Part shown: positions 8,177-11,952 of the stretch, piece by piece
Position numbering within the stretch: the stretch's first letter is position 1
Layout: every line of letters starts with the position of its first letter
Source: Cetobacterium sp. UBA6069
GTDB taxonomy: Bacteria; Fusobacteriota; Fusobacteriia; Fusobacteriales; Fusobacteriaceae
Reading direction: 5' to 3'
DNA: 11,952 nucleotides
Assembly (NCBI GenBank): GCA_002428805.1
Contig: DIXX01000031.1
Location: 51,513-63,464, forward strand
Translations under genes and position numbers: made by a program
Notes under the pieces: model-generated
The model's input: only the letters and a program-made list of their open reading frames with translations
What the model was told of the DNA's origin: nothing
The model's database searches: none

Positions 8177-8207
8177 TTGAAAGAATTAACGAAAAAATCA
8201 GTATAAA
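8177..8207 (+). promoter_or_regulatory. Possible promoter for the exporter gene
   Basis: TTGAAA (8177-8182) and TATAAA (8202-8207) are separated by 19 bp, longer than the preferred 17. They lie just after the argS terminator and about 40 nt before the start codon, the only place where a promoter for this gene would fit. Confidence 0.35.
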
Positions 8208-8233
8208 ACTAACAGAAGAAAAAAATTCTATAT

Positions 8234-8240
8234 GAGGTGA
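8234..8240 (+). promoter_or_regulatory. Ribosome-binding site that decides the exporter start
   Basis: GAGGTGA is the same ribosome-binding sequence used by hisS. A GTG at 8237 lies inside it and cannot use it. The in-frame GTG at 8246 sits 5 nt downstream, an ideal distance, so translation most likely starts at 8246. Confidence 0.75.
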
Positions 8241-8245
8241 TTGAA

Positions 8246-9418
8246 GTGGAGTTATTTCACATAATTTATTCAGCAGGAGTAGATGCATTTTTTAAAGTTG
8301 GAGTTTTTGTTTCAATATCTATTTTAATTATGGGAGTTATAGATTATAAGTTCAATGGAGTTATAATAAAGTTGTTAGAGAAAAATAAAAAGAATGGAGT
8401 TTATTTTTCTGCACTTTTAGGGCTAATACCTGGATGTGGAGGAGCGATAGTTGTAGTACCACTTTTTATTTTAAGAAAAGTTAGTTTTGGAGCCTTAGTT
8501 GCAGCTTTTATAACAACTATGGGGGATGCAGCTTTTGTTTTAATTGTTGGAGATATAAAAGCTTATTTCAAAATATTATTGATAAGTGGAGTTATTGGAG
8601 TAGTTTCTGGATTGTTGATAGATAGATTTAAAATTGGAGAAAATATAGTTATAAATAAAGAGTTAAATCAAAATTCTGAAAGAGATTTTATGAATGAAGA
8701 GAGTGGGCATAAAAATCATCAACATATAGCTCATAAAAAAGGCGATATAGTAGATAAAGTTTTACATAAAAAATCAGATGTGAAATATATCTATTTTTTA
8801 ACTCATAAAGTTTGGTATAAAATATTTTGGATTTTGGTTATAGTATCAACTCCTTTTGCAATTGAACACCTTTTAGAAGGTCATTCGCATATAGAGCACG
8901 AAGGCGATTTGAATATAATTGAAGCTTTAGCTTTTTTAGGAACATTTTTAAGTATAGTTTATACTGTTTTAAGTAGAAAACTTATAAAGGGAAGTGATTT
9001 TGATAAAACAGAAAGTAAATTAGGATCAATAAAAGAAACTTTAATCCATACCGCTGAAGAGGTTGCTTTTTTGGTCAGTTGGGTTTTTGTAGCATTTTTT
9101 AGTTATGAGATATTTTTAAACTATATAGGTGGAGAATTGGTATTAAAAAATATTTTAGATAGTGGTGGTTTTTTAGTTGTGATTATGGCAATATTGGTAG
9201 GATTAATACCAGGGTGTGGACCACAGATACTTTTGGCAGCTCTTTATATATCAGGAGCAATTCCTTTTTCAGCATTAGCAGCAAATGCTATTTGCAATGA
9301 TGGAGATGCCTTGTTTCCACTTTTGGCATTAAGTAAAAAATCAGCTTTTATGGTTACATTATATAATATTATTCCGGCTTTATTAGTCGGTGGAATATTA
9401 TATATTTTAGAAAGATAA
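8246..9418 (+). CDS. Putative heavy-metal/manganese exporter, about 10 TM (ArsP_2-like)
   Basis: A 390-residue integral membrane protein from GTG 8246 (393 from the less likely GTG 8237). It resembles the family annotated as putative manganese transporter or 10-TM heavy-metal exporter. Two homologous halves are visible: GLIPGCG at 59-65 and 319-325, each followed at constant spacing by GDA (93-95 and 353-355). The two 42-residue segments align without gaps at 20 identities. The halves are joined by a soluble His-rich linker (about 152-177, HKNHQHIAHKK), and a second His cluster (EGHSHIEHEGD) lies near 211-221, both suited to divalent metal binding. Cysteines in PGCG are paired across the repeat. 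Hydrophobic segments number about ten. It stands alone between terminators. The metal is not shown by sequence; Mn, Zn, Ni and Co are all possible. No room exists upstream for a Mn riboswitch. Confidence 0.75.
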   Translation: MELFHIIYSAGVDAFFKVGVFVSISILIMGVIDYKFNGVIIKLLEKNKKNGVYFSALLGLIPGCGGAIVVVPLFILRKVSFGALVAAFITTMGDAAFVLIVGDIKAYFKILLISGVIGVVSGLLIDRFKIGENIVINKELNQNSERDFMNEESGHKNHQHIAHKKGDIVDKVLHKKSDVKYIYFLTHKVWYKIFWILVIVSTPFAIEHLLEGHSHIEHEGDLNIIEALAFLGTFLSIVYTVLSRKLIKGSDFDKTESKLGSIKETLIHTAEEVAFLVSWVFVAFFSYEIFLNYIGGELVLKNILDSGGFLVVIMAILVGLIPGCGPQILLAALYISGAIPFSALAANAICNDGDALFPLLALSKKSAFMVTLYNIIPALLVGGILYILER

Positions 9419-9463
9419 AATAGAAAAGACGGAATTTTAATTTACCGTCTTTTCTATTTTTTT
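9417..9463. terminator. Bidirectional terminator between convergent genes
   Basis: TAGAAAAGACGG (9421-9432) pairs perfectly with CCGTCTTTTCTA (9445-9456), extended by A/T pairs on both sides, across a 12-nt A/T loop. T-rich tracts follow on both strands. The stem starts inside the exporter stop codon region on the left. On the right the methyltransferase stop codon (9462-9464 on the minus strand) lies immediately beside it, so it serves both genes. Confidence 0.9.
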
Positions 9464-10664
9464 ATTTTTTGAAATAGTTTTGAAGCAGATTATCTAAAAG
9501 AGGATTAACTCCTAAGAATTGTATGTATCTATTATATTCCTCTCTTTTTAAAGCTAACTTTTCTTCTGTTGGATTACTTTTAATAGCTTTGATAAGAATA
9601 TTTTTAGGCGTATGCTCCATATCTATGAATTCCATAACTTTTGTATTGAATCCACAAAGTTCTAAAGCTAAGGCTCTTAACGCATCTGTAGCTAAAGAAC
9701 TAAATCTTTCTTGTAAAATACCATGATTTCCAAATGGAGATAGAACACCTTTTATCTCTGTTGTAGAAGATTTATCAATTTTTTGATTGATTTCAGATTG
9801 ACAACAAGGAACAGCAAGAATAGCTTTTGCATTCAGTTCTAATCCTTTTAAAATAGAGTAATCAGTTGCATTATTACAAGCATGTAAAGAGAATATCATA
9901 TCAACGTTTTCAAATTCATCAAACTCTTTTATATCACCTTTTAAGAATTTTAAATTATTAAATTCTAATTCTTGGGCGATAGAGTTACAATGAGTAATTA
10001 CATCCTCTTTTAGGTCTAAACCGATAACTTCAATATCTAAATTTTTAATATTTTTTAAGTAGTGGTAAAGAGCAAATGTAAGATATGATTTTCCACAACC
10101 AAAATCAACAATTTTCATACTATTTTGAATTAAATTTTTCTCTTGTAGCTCTTTTAAAGTATCTTCAATAAACTCTAAATATCTATTGATTTGTCTAAAT
10201 TTATTAAATCTCTCTTTAGTGACTTTTCCTGATTCAGACATAACACCTAATTTTATTAGAAATGGAATTGGTGTATTATCTTGAAGAATATAATTTTTTT
10301 GTTTGTTGTGAGATAGTTCAATTTTTTTTCCAGCAACAGCTTTTCTTTTTAAAGAGAATCCTTTTTTGTTTTGTAAAACTTGAATCTCTTCATCTGTTGT
10401 AGAGATAAGAATTTGTTTAAAATCTTTTATGGTGTCATTTAAAGAATTATAGCATTCTTCTAATGAATAGTTTTTATGGAATGCTTTATTATCTTTAAAA
10501 CTTTCAAATTGTATAAAAAGCTCATCTTTTATTTTTACAGGTTTTAAATTTATTTTTTTATAAGGATTATCTTTGCTTGGATTTGAAAAGATAGCTCTAA
10601 TAAATTTGTTACTATTAATATTTTCAATAAAAATATTTAAAATATCATCGACATTATATTTCAT
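9462..10664 (-). CDS. Class I SAM-dependent methyltransferase, target unknown
   Basis: A 400-residue protein. The SAM-binding fold occupies about 183-300: motif I IVDFGCGKSYLTFALYHYL (185-203), an acidic strand-2 end VIGLDLKED (213-221), a motif near LKGDIKEFDEF (241-251), and a strand-4 motif FSLHACNNATDYSI (258-271), followed by AVPCCQSE (284-291). The LHAC-x-x-ATD pattern and the CC pair resemble the Methyltransf_32 group, some eukaryotic relatives of which are RNA methyltransferases. An RNA target is therefore plausible but unproven. Residues 1-180 form a lysine-rich N-terminal region, with KKGFSLKRKAVAGKK near 100-114, of a kind often seen in nucleic-acid binders. An AGGAG ribosome-binding site precedes the ATG, and a good promoter lies upstream. 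It is convergent with the exporter and divergent from the metal ATPase. No direct metal link is visible in the protein. Confidence 0.85.
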   Translation of the reverse strand: MKYNVDDILNIFIENINSNKFIRAIFSNPSKDNPYKKINLKPVKIKDELFIQFESFKDNKAFHKNYSLEECYNSLNDTIKDFKQILISTTDEEIQVLQNKKGFSLKRKAVAGKKIELSHNKQKNYILQDNTPIPFLIKLGVMSESGKVTKERFNKFRQINRYLEFIEDTLKELQEKNLIQNSMKIVDFGCGKSYLTFALYHYLKNIKNLDIEVIGLDLKEDVITHCNSIAQELEFNNLKFLKGDIKEFDEFENVDMIFSLHACNNATDYSILKGLELNAKAILAVPCCQSEINQKIDKSSTTEIKGVLSPFGNHGILQERFSSLATDALRALALELCGFNTKVMEFIDMEHTPKNILIKAIKSNPTEEKLALKREEYNRYIQFLGVNPLLDNLLQNYFKK

Positions 10665-10692
10665 GGTAGGCTCCTTTTTTTCAATAATTTAT

Positions 10693-10721
10693 ATTATACT
10701 ATTTAAGTTAGAAATATTCAA
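10693..10721 (-). promoter_or_regulatory. Promoter of the methyltransferase gene
   Basis: On the minus strand, TTGAAT (10721-10716) and a perfect TATAAT (10698-10693) are separated by 17 bp. The predicted start is near 10686, about 20 nt before the gene's ATG. Its -35 is 7 bp from the -35 of the divergent ATPase promoter. Confidence 0.75.
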
Positions 10722-10728
10722 AAATTTT

Positions 10729-10757
10729 TTGACAAAAGTTATAAATTATGGTATTTT
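10729..10757 (+). promoter_or_regulatory. Promoter of the heavy-metal ATPase gene
   Basis: A consensus TTGACA (10729-10734), a 17-bp spacer and TATTTT (10752-10757) with TG at 10749-10750, making an extended -10. The predicted start is near 10764, leaving a leader of about 47 nt that contains the operator-like element. Confidence 0.75.
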
Positions 10758-10766
10758 AAAATATAG

Positions 10767-10787
10767 ATATAGGGGGTATGGGTATAT
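10767..10787 (+). promoter_or_regulatory. Candidate metal-sensor operator (CsoR/RcnR-like)
   Basis: A 21-nt element: ATATA (10767-10771), five G (10772-10776), TAT, three G (10780-10782) and TATAT (10783-10787). The ends are inverted repeats around a G-rich core, the general pattern of operators bound by CsoR/RcnR/FrmR-family sensors. It sits just downstream of the predicted start of the ATPase transcript, where a bound repressor would block transcription. No regulator gene is in the window; the assignment is by resemblance only. Confidence 0.45.
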
Positions 10788-10810
10788 TTCTAAAAAAAAG
10801 GAGAGGAAGT

Positions 10811-11952
10811 ATGAAAAGAGAGTATGAGATAAAAAACCTTCATTGTGGAGGGTGTGCTTCAAAAATTCAATATGAACTAGATAAATTAGATGAAATAAAA
10901 GATGTAAATGTGGATTTTTATACAAAAAAAATTAAATTTACTTTAGTTACAGAAACGGATGAAAAAGTTCTTTTGAAAAAGATAAATGAAATTGCAGATA
11001 AAATTGAACCCGGAACATATTTGGCAGAAGATTTAGAGGAAAAAAATGAAAATTCCCATAATCATGGACATTCAAATTCTGGAGATATTTTATCAAGAGT
11101 AGATTTAATTATATTAACAGTTGGAATAACTCTATTTATTGTGGGATTGACGCTACCTAAAAGTTTACAAAAGGATATAATTTTAGTTATATCTTATGGA
11201 TTATCAGGGTATGATATTTTATTAAGTGCTTTTAAAAATATTAAAAGAGGTAAATTTTTAGATGAAAACTTCTTGATGAGTATTGCGACTATTGGTGCAT
11301 TAGCTTTAGGTGAGTTTGGTGAAGCAGCAGGAGTTATGATATTCTATAAAATTGGAGAGTATTTCCAAGAGATGGCTGTAAATAACTCTAAGAAATCAAT
11401 TGAAAAATTGATGAGTATAAAACCAGAGTTTGCAAACTTGAAAAATAAAAATGGTGTAGTAGAAGTTGTTGATCCTGTAAAAGTAAACGTTGGAGATATT
11501 TTAATTGTTAAGCCAGGAGAAAGGGTTCCTTTAGATGGTATTATTACTTTGGGAAATACGACATTAGATAAATCTGCATTAACAGGAGAATCAGTACCTG
11601 TAATAGGAGAGATTGGTAGTGAAGTTTTAAGTGGATCTATAAATATAAATGGAACAATAGAGTTTAAAGTGACTAAGTTATATTCACAATCAACTGTAAG
11701 CAGAATAATTGATATGGTAGAAAGTGCTGGAAGTAAAAAAGCTCATGCGGAAAAGTTTATAACAAAGTTTGCAAGATACTATACACCAATTGTAGTTACA
11801 CTATCTATCTTAATAGCGGTTTTAGTTCCGGCTTTGTATGATGGTAACTTTAAATTATGGTTTAGTAGAGCATTAATATTTTTAGTTATATCTTGCCCTT
11901 GTGCTCTAGTTCTTTCTGTTCCTTTAACTTTCTTTAGCTCAATAGGAAAAGG
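10811..11952 (+). CDS. Heavy-metal translocating P1B-type ATPase, N-terminal part (runs off the window end)
   Basis: The first 380 codons of a P-type metal ATPase are present and the frame is open at the window end. An N-terminal HMA-like metal-binding domain (about 1-72) carries HCGGC at 11-15. A short His cluster HNHGH (83-87) follows. TM segments start near 97, and the actuator domain has the TGES dephosphorylation loop at 258-261. The transmembrane metal-site motif CPC (362-364, in ISCPCALVLSVPL) is present. The phosphorylation DKTGT, ATP-binding and GDGxND motifs are expected beyond the window. CPC places it in P1B; the sequence around it looks more like Zn/Cd/Pb (CadA/ZntA-like) exporters than Cu pumps, but HCGGC in place of the usual MxCxxC leaves the metal open. 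The start is ATG after an AAGGAG site (10798-10803), with its own promoter and a possible metal-sensor operator upstream. Confidence 0.9.
   Translation, partial: MKREYEIKNLHCGGCASKIQYELDKLDEIKDVNVDFYTKKIKFTLVTETDEKVLLKKINEIADKIEPGTYLAEDLEEKNENSHNHGHSNSGDILSRVDLIILTVGITLFIVGLTLPKSLQKDIILVISYGLSGYDILLSAFKNIKRGKFLDENFLMSIATIGALALGEFGEAAGVMIFYKIGEYFQEMAVNNSKKSIEKLMSIKPEFANLKNKNGVVEVVDPVKVNVGDILIVKPGERVPLDGIITLGNTTLDKSALTGESVPVIGEIGSEVLSGSININGTIEFKVTKLYSQSTVSRIIDMVESAGSKKAHAEKFITKFARYYTPIVVTLSILIAVLVPALYDGNFKLWFSRALIFLVISCPCALVLSVPLTFFSSIGK

Noticed and set aside
8176..8245. Manganese (yybP-ykoY) riboswitch upstream of the exporter
   Set aside because: Only about 60 nt lie between the argS terminator and the start, with no structured G/C-rich elements.
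9523..9726. Plus-strand ORF inside the methyltransferase gene
   Set aside because: It is opposite a gene with clear SAM-binding motifs and has no ribosome-binding site or family likeness.
10573..10827. Plus-strand ORF spanning the divergent promoter region
   Set aside because: It runs across both promoters, the operator-like site and the ATPase start, and begins inside the methyltransferase gene; its sequence looks random.

Overview
The window is a low-G+C bacterial chromosome segment, roughly one third G+C by eye. Arginine is written almost only as AGA, and ribosome-binding sites are purine-rich (AGGAG, GAGGTGAT). Gene content and order, codon use and protein style fit Fusobacteriota (Fusobacterium or Cetobacterium-like). 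That placement is inference from style; no 16S gene is present.

Layout. Positions 1-8175 are a dense housekeeping block on the + strand: the 3' end of ruvA, a PIN-PhoH ATPase (140-1444), secG (1522-1746), a terminator, rarA/mgsA (1816-3045), hisS (3059-4300) and aspS (4318-6102). Next comes a structured non-coding RNA (about 6173-6375) with a near-consensus promoter and its own terminator, then argS (6426-8138) and a strong terminator. The RNA is best explained as 6S RNA: it is a long irregular hairpin of about 200 nt with a closing stem, large internal loops and a terminal stem, and it lies just after hisS-aspS, where Bacillus subtilis 6S-1 (bsrA) also lies. The block joins branch migration and fork maintenance (RuvA, RarA), Sec export (SecG), RNA-linked ATPase function (PhoH) and charging of His, Asp and Arg tRNAs.

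Positions 8176-11952 have a metal-transport flavour. A two-fold duplicated, about 10-TM putative heavy-metal/manganese exporter (8246-9418, +) converges on a class I SAM-dependent methyltransferase (9462-10664, -) across a shared bidirectional terminator. The methyltransferase is divergent from a P1B-type heavy-metal ATPase (10811 to beyond the window end, +). The 146-bp gap between these two holds two back-to-back sigma70-type promoters and a G-rich, A/T-flanked semi-palindrome downstream of the ATPase start point that resembles CsoR/RcnR-family operators.

No mobile element, CRISPR array, tRNA or rRNA was seen. Most of the window is ordinary. The parts most worth a second look are the non-coding RNA and its position as the only visible route of transcription into argS, the operator-like element before the metal ATPase, and the duplicated exporter with its His-rich loops.
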